42,178 nucleotides of DNA from Geobacteraceae bacterium (GCA_025355325.1 JANXZX010000107.1:1-42178), one strand, 5' to 3'. Counted from the stretch's first letter, positions 33,017 through 42,125 are shown. The notes: generated from the sequence alone by a model not told the origin. Numbers and translations are program-made.

Positions 33017-35830
33017 TCAGAGCTTCACTGTCTTGTACAAGAAGTTCTTGAACCGGAACAACTGCCGTTGTTCCTCATCCCTTTCCTGCCCACCGCTGAG
33101 GGCCTTAAGATAGCGCGCCACCGCCGGCATGGTTTTACCCGCCTTTGCCCGTGCTTTTTCAATTATCAACCGCACCGTTTCACGCGAAATGTCGTTACGT
33201 GTGAACGGATCATAAATATCTGTCCAGAAATTTCCCCCGGCGATAATTTTGGTAATAATCTCTCCGGCGACCTGCTCATCAAGATTATTCAGGGTTGTTG
33301 GCCTGGAAGGTGACTCCAGATTGCTGGTTCCGGCTATCGCTTCACTGATCGAATCACCGGTTATGGCCCCCTTTTGCCTGAAAAACAGCGCTCGTAGCAA
33401 TATGCTGCGCAGCTCACGGATGTTGCCCTTGTAATTGTGGCGCATGAGAATATCTTTGGCATCCTTGGTCAGGTACGGCGGCGTTTCACCCGTGTCAGTC
33501 TCGGCACGGTAAGTACGATAGAGTTTCCCCAGAAAATGTACCGAGAGGTCGGGAATATCTGCACGGCGTTCGTTAAGTGACGGCAGGCGAATCGAAAGCT
33601 CTGAAAGCCTGTGGTAGAGGTCCTCGCGGAACCGCCCGGCCTCAATCTCGTCGGCGAGATTCTTGTTGGTTGCTGCAACCAGCAGCACCCTGCTGTACCG
33701 CTCGGCATTTTCACCGAGCCGCATGAAACCGCCGTTATCCAGGAAACGGAGGAGCTGCACCTGGGTCTTGGGATCGGCATCGCCGATTTCATCCAGAAAG
33801 ACAATACCGCCGATATTCTCCTCCAGAATCCCGCGCCGGTCGGTATACGCCCCGGTAAACGCCCCCTTCTTGTGACCGAACAGTTCCGAATAGGTCAGCT
33901 CACCCGAGTATGCGGCTATGTTTGTTTTCTTGACCGGCAATTCTCCGGTGGGGTTAATGTCGCGGCGGTACAGTTCATTGAGTTTATTGTAGAGGTTGTT
34001 GAAAAAGAATTCCTTGCCGGAGCCGGTCTGGCCGGTTACCAGAATTGACGGAAGCCCGATGGTCGCCTCCTGAAGGATATTGCGTGACCAATAGACAATG
34101 CGGTTAAAGAGCGGCGGCGAGACGGTGTTGATGAAATCGACAATCTCCTGTGACTTCTGGCTGTTGCCGATGATGTTGCCAAGCCGGTACGAGGAAACGT
34201 GCGGATCCTTGTAGGCAACATCTGTTGTCAGTCGGCTGACTTCGCCTTGCAGGCGCTCAATGCGCTGCAGATCGGATATGTGTCGCGCCGTCAGGGAGCC
34301 GACGATTTGAAGGATCCGGCGATGCTCTTCACGGAAATAGTCGTACTGGAGCGAGTTGAGGCAGATGACGGCAATGACCTCGTCATCACAGATGATCGGC
34401 ACCGCAATCTCGCTCTTCAAAAGAGCGCTCATGGAGCGATGGAAGCCGCTTCCATGCAGTTCCGCCTCGACCCGGGCGGTAATTTTCGGTTTCTTGGTGA
34501 ATGCGACATATCCTGTCAGACTTCGCTCCTCCCGAGGCAGCTCGTTACCGCCAACCACGAGCGGCGGGATATACTTTTTCAGCCACTCCTTATTCTTGGC
34601 TCCGATGATGGCACCACTTTCATCCTCCACCACCAGCCATTTCTTGCCGTCCCGTTCGATGACCACTGCGATACTGCCGGTATCGGCGCCGATCAGTTCC
34701 GTCGCCTTGGAAAGAACCCTGGTTAAAAACGGTTGCAGGCTCTCGGTCCGCTCATTCAAAAGATCACTGATTTCCGAGAGCACCCGGATTTCCAGATGTT
34801 CTCCGCCAACTTCGCTGATGACTTTCTCGACCATTTCGGCATGGGTCTGCAGCAGTCCCATTTCAAAATCACTGAACTGATACAGATCACGGGTATAGTA
34901 ATTGAGGAGACATATTATGCGCCGGGTATCCGGGTTGAATCGAGGAACCACGTAGAGCGACCGGAGTTCGAGCGATTCGGTCAAGGCGCGCTTTTGCAGG
35001 TTGTGCTGGGTCAGATCGGAAATATACAGCGGCTTATGCAGAAGCTCATCGGTAATTATGCCCTGATCGTTGATATAGTTGGAAATCAGCGACATCCCTT
35101 TTCGAAGATCCAATGCTCCTAACTGGTCATACTTTTTCTTGAGATTTTCATCTTCAGAATAGCTGGCAAGGTTTTCCAGAATACCGGTGCTGCCTTCCTG
35201 ATGAGTCGGCACCAGCACTGCTGCCAGAGAAACTTTCTCAATGAGTCTGACCGCCGACTGCACCATCATTCCGGCAGCTTCGCGCGCTTTGAACTCCTCC
35301 AGACGCCGGGCCAGGCGGATCTGCTGGTGATAGATTCTGGCCTGGTCAAGTGGATCGGCAATCATGTCGGACAAATCCGCCAGTTGCACTTTTGCACGGT
35401 TGTTCAGCACTTCGCCGGGATGATCCTGGTCGATGCAGAGGACTCCGATGGATTTTCCGAGGCTGACTACCGGCATGACATAGCTGGAGTTGAACTTGAA
35501 GCGGGCGGCATATTCGTGATCAAGGGAGTTTTTTTCAGTACGGGAGACTTTAAAATCAAGCGGCTGCTGATTGACAAAAACGCGGGAAACGATCGCTTCA
35601 TTCGAGACTATCGGAAATGTTGATTCAACAAGTTCTTTTCCGAGCGGCCCGGTAGCATGGACACAGGTAAGAGTTCCCTGCGTCAGGTCTTCCAGATATA
35701 TGCGAACCTGTTCACAGGCCGCTATTTTTTTGGAGCTTTCCGCCAGGGCATACAGCAGTTCCCCGAGATTTTCCTTGCCATAGGCGGCAATTGAGGTCTG
35801 GAAAGCTTTGAATAAAGATGGAATCGGCAT
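33017..35830 (-). CDS. GAF-domain sigma-54 transcription activator
   Basis: A 937-residue activator. Two GAF-type sensory regions fill about the first 540 residues (ILCLNY, AVICLNSLQYDYFREEHRRI). The AAA+ domain has Walker A VTGQTGSGKE (about 597-606), the sigma-54-contacting GAFTGA in HKKGAFTGAYTDRRG (about 656), Walker B GGIVFLDEIGDAD and the arginine finger RFREDLYHRL. The C-terminal part is helical and should bind DNA but is not a standard Fis HTH. The frame is open 20 codons further, but the promoter at 35897-35925 would start RNA there. GGGAG precedes the ATG at 35830. It is co-transcribed with the MBL hydrolase gene. Confidence 0.92.
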   Translation of the reverse strand: MPIPSLFKAFQTSIAAYGKENLGELLYALAESSKKIAACEQVRIYLEDLTQGTLTCVHATGPLGKELVESTFPIVSNEAIVSRVFVNQQPLDFKVSRTEKNSLDHEYAARFKFNSSYVMPVVSLGKSIGVLCIDQDHPGEVLNNRAKVQLADLSDMIADPLDQARIYHQQIRLARRLEEFKAREAAGMMVQSAVRLIEKVSLAAVLVPTHQEGSTGILENLASYSEDENLKKKYDQLGALDLRKGMSLISNYINDQGIITDELLHKPLYISDLTQHNLQKRALTESLELRSLYVVPRFNPDTRRIICLLNYYTRDLYQFSDFEMGLLQTHAEMVEKVISEVGGEHLEIRVLSEISDLLNERTESLQPFLTRVLSKATELIGADTGSIAVVIERDGKKWLVVEDESGAIIGAKNKEWLKKYIPPLVVGGNELPREERSLTGYVAFTKKPKITARVEAELHGSGFHRSMSALLKSEIAVPIICDDEVIAVICLNSLQYDYFREEHRRILQIVGSLTARHISDLQRIERLQGEVSRLTTDVAYKDPHVSSYRLGNIIGNSQKSQEIVDFINTVSPPLFNRIVYWSRNILQEATIGLPSILVTGQTGSGKEFFFNNLYNKLNELYRRDINPTGELPVKKTNIAAYSGELTYSELFGHKKGAFTGAYTDRRGILEENIGGIVFLDEIGDADPKTQVQLLRFLDNGGFMRLGENAERYSRVLLVAATNKNLADEIEAGRFREDLYHRLSELSIRLPSLNERRADIPDLSVHFLGKLYRTYRAETDTGETPPYLTKDAKDILMRHNYKGNIRELRSILLRALFFRQKGAITGDSISEAIAGTSNLESPSRPTTLNNLDEQVAGEIITKIIAGGNFWTDIYDPFTRNDISRETVRLIIEKARAKAGKTMPAVARYLKALSGGQERDEEQRQLFRFKNFLYKTVKL

Positions 35831-35893
35831 GATGCTCCCTGTGGCTGCGTACCGGCAACGAAAGAACTCGTGTGAGTACAAAATCCACACAGC

Positions 35894-35932
35894 CGGACTG
35901 TAGCGCGGGAGACATGTCAGGTCAAGACTGAA
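35894..35932 (-). promoter_or_regulatory. Conserved 39-bp promoter block, copy 1 (sigma-54 activator operon)
   Basis: On the minus strand TTGACC (35920-35925) and TACAGT (35897-35902) are 17 bases apart. The spacer TGACATGTCTCCCGCGC, the left flank and the right flank TCCG are the same as in copy 2 at 40611-40649, except for two transitions. The predicted start is near 35889, so the activator is translated from 35830. Confidence 0.8.
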
Positions 35933-35992
35933 AATGTCGTGAGGTAAATAACGTCTAGCCCCGGGGACTTACCCGCCTATTTTCATTTAAAC

Positions 35993-38143
35993 CTACAGCT
36001 TACCGATAAATGCCCCGATCTCCGCATGAACCTTTTCAGAACCCTCTCCGGCAAGTATCCCATGCCGGTCAAAGTCGAACGGTACATATTGTTTCTCTTT
36101 CGCTCCGATGCGATTGTACAGGAGTGCCGTCCCCTCTGAATTGACCACCGGATCGCCGTGAGCCTGCACGATGAGGGTCGGGGTCGTCACGTGGGCCAGC
36201 TTCGGTTCAAGATCCTTCATGAAACGCTCCAGCGCCGACAGCGCTGCCAGCGGAACGCGGGTATAGTTGATTGATGGCCGTTCCGGGATGATATCAAAAT
36301 ACTCTTTTGTCGCTCCGTGACAATGTATCGCATCCATCATCTTGTTCCAGGTCGTAACAACGGATGCAAATCGCGTTGAGATGTCCTGGAGGCGGAAGGG
36401 TGGTGAAATCGCAAAGACTCCGGCCAGGCCGGAAATCCGCGCGGCGGCGTCCAGCGCCAGTCCTCCCCCCAATGAAAAGCCTCCGACCACCACCCGCGAG
36501 CATAAGGCGCTCATCATGGCATAGCCGGTATCGACTGATTCAATCCAGTCACTTCCGCTGCGTGTGGCAAGATCTTCAGGCGAAGTCCCATGTCCGCGGA
36601 GGCGGACGCAATAGACCCAATATCCTTTGCTGTGCAGGTAAGACGCAAGTTCAAGCATTTCCCGGGGAGCCGCAATAAAGCCATGCACGAGCACGACACC
36701 CACGCGCCGCGACGTCCCCTTCAGCAGGATTGGAGCGCCGACAGTGCGCTCTTTGGATTCGCCGATGCGATGAAAGAGTGCATAGTCCGCTTCAAACTGA
36801 TCTGACGCCTGACGCAGGAGAACATCAGCGACCCGATGCCGAACCAGCATTTTCGGCAGCCACGCCATCCAGCGCACCTGACGGAGAAGCTTTGAGAGCG
36901 GCCTTACTTCGTTTGCCACGACTCCAAGCGGATTTTCGATCCGTACCCGGTGGAATTCGGATTTCGCCGACAAGTTGGCTGAAATTCTGAGCAGCATCCC
37001 GTTCTCGCGGCGGACCACCCCCGTTTCCCTGGCCAGCTCCAGAAAGTCGCGGTACTTGTGATACCGGTCATCCGTCAGCAGGGCAACCTGCCCGATCTTG
37101 AGGCTCTGGTGGCAATAGACGAACGTTTTGTCGGGAACCAGATCGGTCAGCAAAAAAACGCGCCTCCGGAAGTCGATTTCCGATATTTCACTGGAAGGGA
37201 GCAGATTCAGCAGCGATGCGAAAAGGTGATCGTGGTTAACAGTGGTCATGCTATAGATGTCGGCCATGAAGCGGTGCATCAGGGTTGCCGCTTTCTGACG
37301 CATTACCTGTAGGGATGGCAGATGATCGTCAAAATTTATCTGCCGACGGGCAAATATATCCTGCGTGATTTTGGGGTCGGCAAGCGATTCCGATACCGGG
37401 ATTGCCGCACCAAAACGGATGTCAATATCAACGCCCTCGAAAAACATGCTCCCTTCAGTCAACAACTCTTCACGCAGTCGTTCGGACATGTTGCGCGCGA
37501 AACGGTCCGCCAGAGTGCTGAGAACGTTCTCCCGTGCCCGCAGAGGGTAATAGGTCAGGTTGATCGGAACTATCCAAGTCGTTTCTGTCAGAATGGGCAT
37601 CATATTTTCAATCTGAAACATGTTCATCAGGCGTTCCGCTTCTGCGGGGTCTTCAGTGAGCAGGTGATTCAGCCGTTTACGGTAGAACTCGGTGCGGAGC
37701 GCCAGATTAGCAGCGCCCGTATGTGCGGCGCGACGTCCGCCGCGGTGCAGGCCGAAGAAGGAGGGTCTGCTGACCTCTTCCTTGTCCTTGACCATCTGCC
37801 CTTCGGGAAAAATTATCCAATTCGCTTCACCGGTAAGAAGGCCTTTAACGATCAGGTGGTCGCGATCAGGATTTCTGGTGGAGACCGCCCCGACCTTTTC
37901 GAGGAAGCCGCTCATGGGCCCTTCAAAGAAGGAGTGATCGGCCAGTGACCAGACAGGGACATGGGTAAGGTTGTAAATATGATAGGGAAGCAGAAGTGTT
38001 TCGATGCGGGTGAAATGGTTTACGACAAATATGACCGAACCGCTTGGAATCTGCTCCTGGCCGTGGGTTACTACCTTGATTTTTGAAAAACTCTGCATGA
38101 GCGTAATCATGCTGCCTGTGGCAAGGTATGCGGAATATTTCAT
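35993..38143 (-). CDS. Acyltransferase - alpha/beta hydrolase fusion protein
   Basis: A 716-residue two-domain protein. The N-terminal domain resembles PlsC-type glycerolipid acyltransferases: IFVVNHFTRIETLLLP (H43, with E48 in place of the usual Asp of H-x4-D), GAVSTRNPDRDH and NWIIFPEGQM. A middle region of about 300 residues is unassigned. The C-terminal domain (about 470-716) is a monoglyceride-lipase-like hydrolase with VVLVHGFIAAPREM, VRLRGHGTSP, the nucleophile elbow GGFSLGGGLA (Ser near 554), an Asp in QAHGDPVVN and the His in DRHGIL. AGGGAAGGAAC stands before the ATG at 38143, which overlaps the glpD stop. It probably remodels acyl chains. Confidence 0.87.
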   Translation of the reverse strand: MKYSAYLATGSMITLMQSFSKIKVVTHGQEQIPSGSVIFVVNHFTRIETLLLPYHIYNLTHVPVWSLADHSFFEGPMSGFLEKVGAVSTRNPDRDHLIVKGLLTGEANWIIFPEGQMVKDKEEVSRPSFFGLHRGGRRAAHTGAANLALRTEFYRKRLNHLLTEDPAEAERLMNMFQIENMMPILTETTWIVPINLTYYPLRARENVLSTLADRFARNMSERLREELLTEGSMFFEGVDIDIRFGAAIPVSESLADPKITQDIFARRQINFDDHLPSLQVMRQKAATLMHRFMADIYSMTTVNHDHLFASLLNLLPSSEISEIDFRRRVFLLTDLVPDKTFVYCHQSLKIGQVALLTDDRYHKYRDFLELARETGVVRRENGMLLRISANLSAKSEFHRVRIENPLGVVANEVRPLSKLLRQVRWMAWLPKMLVRHRVADVLLRQASDQFEADYALFHRIGESKERTVGAPILLKGTSRRVGVVLVHGFIAAPREMLELASYLHSKGYWVYCVRLRGHGTSPEDLATRSGSDWIESVDTGYAMMSALCSRVVVGGFSLGGGLALDAAARISGLAGVFAISPPFRLQDISTRFASVVTTWNKMMDAIHCHGATKEYFDIIPERPSINYTRVPLAALSALERFMKDLEPKLAHVTTPTLIVQAHGDPVVNSEGTALLYNRIGAKEKQYVPFDFDRHGILAGEGSEKVHAEIGAFIGKL

Positions 38144-39732
38144 GATTGTTCCTTCCCTCGTAACCATTCAGGCAGAAAAAGGTGCCGGGCGGTTTCGTTA
38201 AACCTTTCCAGTTGCTGACTCTGCCAAGCCTGATCGCGCCCGAGTTCGGCTGCCATCAGACCAGCCACGCGCGGAGCGATATCACGGCTTGCAGCGGCAT
38301 CCAGAAAAAGGGCGCGGGTGCGGCGGGCAAGCACGTCTTCCACGCTCCGGGCCCATTCGAAACGCACGGCCCAGATGACATCCCCGACCGTATAGGGAAG
38401 GCGCGGATGCAACTGCTCACGGCCTACGGGATGGGCGTCAGCCATCTGCTCGAACAGCCCTCTGTCCGAGCCATAGTTGATGTATGGTCCCGGCGAGGAT
38501 GACGACGGCTCCCACCCATGCAGACGGAGTGAACGGGTAGTCGATGACTGCGGACGAAGCCCCCCTTGTGCGGCGGCAGTGTCAACAGCGGCGACGCCCA
38601 TACTGCGATAGGTAGTCCATTTGCCGCCGGTTATGGTGACAAGGCCGGAAGCAGAAACCGAAAGCAGACGTTCGCGGCTCATTTCCGCAGTACTTTGTCC
38701 GCTCTTTCCCCCGGTTAACGGCCTGATCCCGGTAAATGTACTGAGAACATCGGAGCGAGCCGGTTGGCGTTCAAGGCAGCGTCCCGCATGTGCCAGCAGA
38801 AAATCGATCTCATCCTGCAATGGCACCGCGCCGGTGGTGCCGCTGTCAAGAGGCGTATCAGTGGTGCCGACAATGACGTGATCATACCACGGAATCGCGA
38901 AAAAGACCCTGCCATCATCGCTGCGTGGAATCATAACGGCGCAGTCGCCGGGCAGGAAGGAACGGTCAAGGACCAGATGCGCCCCCTGACTCGGGGTAAT
39001 GAGAGGAGAACAGGCCGGATCGTCCATGCGCCGCACCTGATCGCACATTACACCGGTTGCATTGATGACTGCCCGTGCCGACAGGATATATTCCCGGCCG
39101 CTTTCACGATCAATGGTTGTCACAATTCTCATCCGCCCCGACTCAGCGGCAAGGGCGCTGACATTCATATAGCTGAGCGGAGTCCCACCCAGATCGGCAA
39201 AGGTGCGCGCAAGGCAGACAGCCATGCGGGCGTCGTCAAACTGGCCGTCGTGATAGACGATGCCGCCGCGAAGGTTCCGGCGCTTGACGGTCGGAGTCAG
39301 AGCTATCGTCTCTTCCCGGCTGAGATGGCGGGAGGGCTTCAGCCCATGGGTCCCCGAGAGCAGATCGTACAAGGCCATACCGATGCCGTAAAAAGGGCGC
39401 TCCCACCAGCGGTAAAGAGGGATGACAAAGGGGAGGTCATGTACCAGATGGGGAGCATTCTTCAGCAGGATGTGCCGTTCATGCAGCGCCTCACGGACAA
39501 GAGCCAGATTGCCCTGCTGCAGGTAGCGCACACCGCCGTGAACAAGTTTTGTACTGCAGCTTGACGTCCCGCAGGCAAAGTCACCCTGCTCCAGCAGCAG
39601 GGTGCGGTAGCCCCGGCTGACCGCATCGACGGCCGCCCCCAGTCCGGTGGCGCCGCCGCCGATTACGATGATATCCCATGGCCCGGAATTGTCGTCCAGT
39701 CTGCGCAGCAGCTCTTCCCGCGACGGATTCAT
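38140..39732 (-). CDS. glpD: Glycerol-3-phosphate dehydrogenase (FAD-dependent)
   Basis: A 530-residue flavoenzyme that oxidises glycerol 3-phosphate to dihydroxyacetone phosphate at the inner membrane. The N terminus has the FAD-binding DIIVIGGGATGLGAAVDAVS. The family block GTSSCSTKLVHGGVRYLQQG follows, and later FTGIRPLTGG and TITGGKWTTYRSMG are present. The C-terminal DAO_C part has VRFEWARSVEDVLARRTRAL. AGGAG lies 11 bases before the ATG at 39732; a TTG at 39741 is too close to it. It is five bases behind the GDPD gene and overlaps the fusion gene (ATGA), so it is the middle member of a glycerolipid operon. Confidence 0.95.
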   Translation of the reverse strand: MNPSREELLRRLDDNSGPWDIIVIGGGATGLGAAVDAVSRGYRTLLLEQGDFACGTSSCSTKLVHGGVRYLQQGNLALVREALHERHILLKNAPHLVHDLPFVIPLYRWWERPFYGIGMALYDLLSGTHGLKPSRHLSREETIALTPTVKRRNLRGGIVYHDGQFDDARMAVCLARTFADLGGTPLSYMNVSALAAESGRMRIVTTIDRESGREYILSARAVINATGVMCDQVRRMDDPACSPLITPSQGAHLVLDRSFLPGDCAVMIPRSDDGRVFFAIPWYDHVIVGTTDTPLDSGTTGAVPLQDEIDFLLAHAGRCLERQPARSDVLSTFTGIRPLTGGKSGQSTAEMSRERLLSVSASGLVTITGGKWTTYRSMGVAAVDTAAAQGGLRPQSSTTRSLRLHGWEPSSSSPGPYINYGSDRGLFEQMADAHPVGREQLHPRLPYTVGDVIWAVRFEWARSVEDVLARRTRALFLDAAASRDIAPRVAGLMAAELGRDQAWQSQQLERFNETARHLFLPEWLRGKEQS

Positions 39733-39737
39733 GGCAA

Positions 39738-40511
39738 TCAAGGCTCCTGCAGCCGTGTGCGCAGCCAGCCGGGGCGATTGGTCATGATCGAGTCAACACC
39801 CATTGTACGCAGATGCTGTGCCTCGGATAACCGGTCTACGGTCCAGACATGTATCTCCTTGCCGAGCTCTTTAAGCGTATCAACCAGTTCCTGATCGAGG
39901 AACACCCGGTTGGCGCTGGCCAGTCCGTCGGCGCCGGAACTGAGAAGCGTATTGAGAACGTCAGCGCGTGAGGGGAACCAGGCATCGTTGCGCACAAAGT
40001 GGCGGTAATCACAGAGCCAGCAGGCACGCCATTCCGGAAGCCGCTGTTTAAATTCCTTGATCAGCGGTGCGCTGAATGACAGCAATCTGACCCGTTCCGG
40101 AGCGATGTCTGAAACCTGCAGCGCCTTTTCCAGCGGTGTAATGATTTCCGGTCCGCTCTTGATTTCGATAAAAAACCACGTGCCGCGCGGTACTTCGGCA
40201 AGCACTTCGTCAAGTGTCGGCATCGTTGTTCCGGACCAGACCGCCCCCTTCCGGTATCCCGCGTCCAGTCGGCGCAATTCCTCCAGCCTGGTGTCTGAAA
40301 TTCTCACGTCAGCGCCGGTTGTCCGTCCGGTCGTATCATCATGCATACAGACAATACGGCCATCGGCAGTGAGACGGAAATCAGCCTCTATGCCGTCAGC
40401 CCCCTGTTCCCAGGCGAGCCGGAATGATGCCAGGGTATTTTCCGGCGCATCCCGGGAAGCGCCGCGGTGACCGATTATTAGCGGCGGATTGTGCATAGAA
40501 TCAGTATTCAT
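39738..40511 (-). CDS. Glycerophosphodiester phosphodiesterase
   Basis: A 257-residue cytoplasmic enzyme (no signal peptide) that splits glycerophosphodiesters into glycerol 3-phosphate and an alcohol. The GDPD motifs are complete: LIIGHRGASRDAPENTLASF, GADGIEADFRLTADGRIVCM with HDD, WFFIEIKSG, and near the end VWTVDRLSEAQHLRTMGVDS then IMTNRP. It is the UgpQ type by length. It heads the operon and supplies the substrate of the following GlpD. The ribosome site is weak. Transcription should start near 40606 from the conserved promoter block. Confidence 0.94.
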   Translation of the reverse strand: MNTDSMHNPPLIIGHRGASRDAPENTLASFRLAWEQGADGIEADFRLTADGRIVCMHDDTTGRTTGADVRISDTRLEELRRLDAGYRKGAVWSGTTMPTLDEVLAEVPRGTWFFIEIKSGPEIITPLEKALQVSDIAPERVRLLSFSAPLIKEFKQRLPEWRACWLCDYRHFVRNDAWFPSRADVLNTLLSSGADGLASANRVFLDQELVDTLKELGKEIHVWTVDRLSEAQHLRTMGVDSIMTNRPGWLRTRLQEP

Positions 40512-40610
40512 GGCTGCAGATCCGTACCTTTTTGTAAGTTGCTGATGTTTTGGATGTGTAGCGACCGGATGAGGCTAACATGCTGGCCATGGGGAGGTTC
40601 CGGGATTTCG

Positions 40611-40649
40611 CGGACTGTAGCGCGGGAGGCATGTCAGGTCAAGGCTGAA
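40611..40649 (-). promoter_or_regulatory. Conserved 39-bp promoter block, copy 2 (glycerolipid operon)
   Basis: TTGACC (40637-40642) and TACAGT (40614-40619) on the minus strand, 17 bases apart. The block matches copy 1 at 35894-35932 at 37 of 39 positions, including the whole spacer apart from one base. The two sequences diverge outside the block. Confidence 0.8.
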
Positions 40650-40934
40650 TATGATGTGATGTGAACAGGAGCAGAAATCCTTAGCCAGACCACAAATACG
40701 GTTGGCCAATCCGGGCACTGCCCTCAAAACTTGTCGGCAAAGCTCTCTTACCTGCTTCCTTTGCGGGCGGGATACTGACGTCCAAGCACACCTTCGCGCT
40801 TGTCTCCAGCCATTTCAACGTCGGTGATCGTGTCGGTATCGTCACCGTTGACACTCACACTAGTCTTTAATCAAGCCTCACGTGGTGCACTTACAATGTG
40901 AATTCACCTGTCCCTAGCTTCCCCCGGCATAAAG
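40650..40934. other. Gap with possible gene remnant
   Basis: No supported gene. On the minus strand, from about 40860 down to 40750, a short frame reads SVNGDDTDTITDVEMAGDKR then EGVLGRQYPARKGSR before TAA. It has coding-like composition but no start or ribosome site, so it may be the tail of a decayed gene. This stretch lies between the glycerolipid promoter and the mobile mystery pair. Confidence 0.25.
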
Positions 40935-41519
40935 TTACGACCGAACAAACCCCCGTAACGGTTCATAATCTTGACGGTCAGCGGAACGAAGCGCATTGAT
41001 ATTGTGCAATCGACAATCACCGACATTGACCAGATTGCCGCTGCCCCATGTGAAGGGTTTCCGGTTCAGGAGATGAACAAGAACAATGTCGGTCATCAAC
41101 CGGACATGGCGACCGTTACCGTTGGGGAATGGATGAATCGCCGTAAGTCGGTGATGGAAGCGCACACCAATTTCATCCGGTGAAAAAGTGTTGTGCTCGA
41201 TCCAGACCGCGCAATCTGCACACATATTTCGTAATTCAATAGCGATCTGCCAGGCGGGGACGCCGATGTTCTTACCGGTGGATCGGAAATTTCCTGCCCA
41301 TCGCCAGACGTTGCCGAACATTTTTTTATGCAGCCGCTTGATATACGTTTCTGTTAGCACATCTTTCTGCTTCCGCCTGAAGACAGCTGCTTCGGCCTCG
41401 GCAATATTTTCCTGTTCCCAGCGGTCCAGTTCCGAACGATTCGTGATATGGGTGAGCAACAATCCAGCCGCTTCGTCGGCATCAAGCGGAGTTGCGCCTT
41501 CCGGATAATCAAAATTCAT
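40935..41519 (-). CDS. Mobile mystery protein B (Fic domain)
   Basis: A 194-residue Fic-fold protein of the mobile mystery B family. The Fic motif at 129-140 reads HPFPNGNGRHVR. The usual acidic residue after HPFx is N133, while the His and the GNGR anion-binding loop are kept. The N-terminal part contains GATPLDADEAAGLLLTHITN. Fic enzymes usually transfer AMP to proteins; with Asn at the metal site the chemistry may differ. The ATG at 41519 overlaps the stop of gene A (ATGA). The pair probably behaves as a toxin-antitoxin unit; this is inference. Confidence 0.88.
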   Translation of the reverse strand: MNFDYPEGATPLDADEAAGLLLTHITNRSELDRWEQENIAEAEAAVFRRKQKDVLTETYIKRLHKKMFGNVWRWAGNFRSTGKNIGVPAWQIAIELRNMCADCAVWIEHNTFSPDEIGVRFHHRLTAIHPFPNGNGRHVRLMTDIVLVHLLNRKPFTWGSGNLVNVGDCRLHNINALRSADRQDYEPLRGFVRS

Positions 41520-41986
41520 GATTTCACACTCCAAAGGTCTTTTGGCATCTCCCGCATAAGTTCATCTATCATTAATTGCAGCATTTTCTGACGTTCCGGC
41601 TTTTGAAGCTGCTGATCTTCAAGTATCATCGTGTGGGTCGTGCGCTTCATCCGTTCGATGGCTATCTGCCGTACTTGCTCTCTAATGGTATTCTCCAGTG
41701 TAGAGCGTGGCACTAACGCATAGACAAATACGCAGTCAAGGGCTTCGGCAGCCTGTCGCATGGTCTTTATCGATACAGCGCCGGCTACTTCGTCTTTTTC
41801 CAATATTGGGATGCGAGGCTGTCGGACGCTCAGACGCTCCGCCAACTGCTTTCCGGTCATTCCCAATGCCTCACGGATAGCGCGAATCCACCCTTTTGGC
41901 GGTGGAGAAACGTCTTGTACATTTTTGAAGCGGGAAAGTGTCTTGTCCAGTTGCTCGACAATTATCCTTTTATGAGCTGGCTTCAT
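41516..41986 (-). CDS. Mobile mystery protein A (XRE regulator)
   Basis: A 156-residue protein. The helix-turn-helix reads IREALGMTGKQLAERLSVRQ with PRIPILEKDEVAGAVSIKTM. The family continuation is AAEALDCVFVYALVPRSTLE. The C-terminal part (MKRTTHTMILEDQQLQKPER, then LIDELMREMPKDLW-like) is helical. It is the upstream member of the A/B pair, translationally coupled to the Fic gene, and probably represses the pair and neutralises the Fic protein. AGAGGT precedes the ATG. Confidence 0.9.
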   Translation of the reverse strand: MKPAHKRIIVEQLDKTLSRFKNVQDVSPPPKGWIRAIREALGMTGKQLAERLSVRQPRIPILEKDEVAGAVSIKTMRQAAEALDCVFVYALVPRSTLENTIREQVRQIAIERMKRTTHTMILEDQQLQKPERQKMLQLMIDELMREMPKDLWSVKS

Positions 41987-42018
41987 AATAACCTCTGCAT
42001 TATTTATTGTCTCAATGA

Positions 42019-42049
42019 ATATAATCTAAAAGTTATTATATGCAAACAA
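42019..42049 (-). promoter_or_regulatory. Operator/promoter region of the mobile mystery pair
   Basis: ATATAAT (42019-42025) and ATTATAT (42035-42041) form a perfect seven-base inverted repeat with a nine-base spacer. On the minus strand TTGTTT (42044-42049) and GATTAT (42021-42026) are 17 bases apart, so the palindrome overlaps the promoter. It is about 33 bases from the start of gene A and is a candidate site for its HTH. Confidence 0.45.
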
Positions 42050-42125
42050 TAAAATAATACGTGGGATATTTTGTTGTGCAGCTGCCAGGAAGAAGAAAAT
42101 CTATTCCCGGATACCCAAAACGACA

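Noticed and set aside
35831-35890. Twenty extra N-terminal codons of the sigma-54 activator
   Set aside because: The predicted -10 box ends at 35897 with transcription starting near 35889, and a good ribosome site precedes the ATG at 35830.
38764-39564. A 266-codon plus-strand frame across glpD
   Set aside because: It is the mirror of glpD coding sequence; the FAD and substrate motifs are all on the minus strand.
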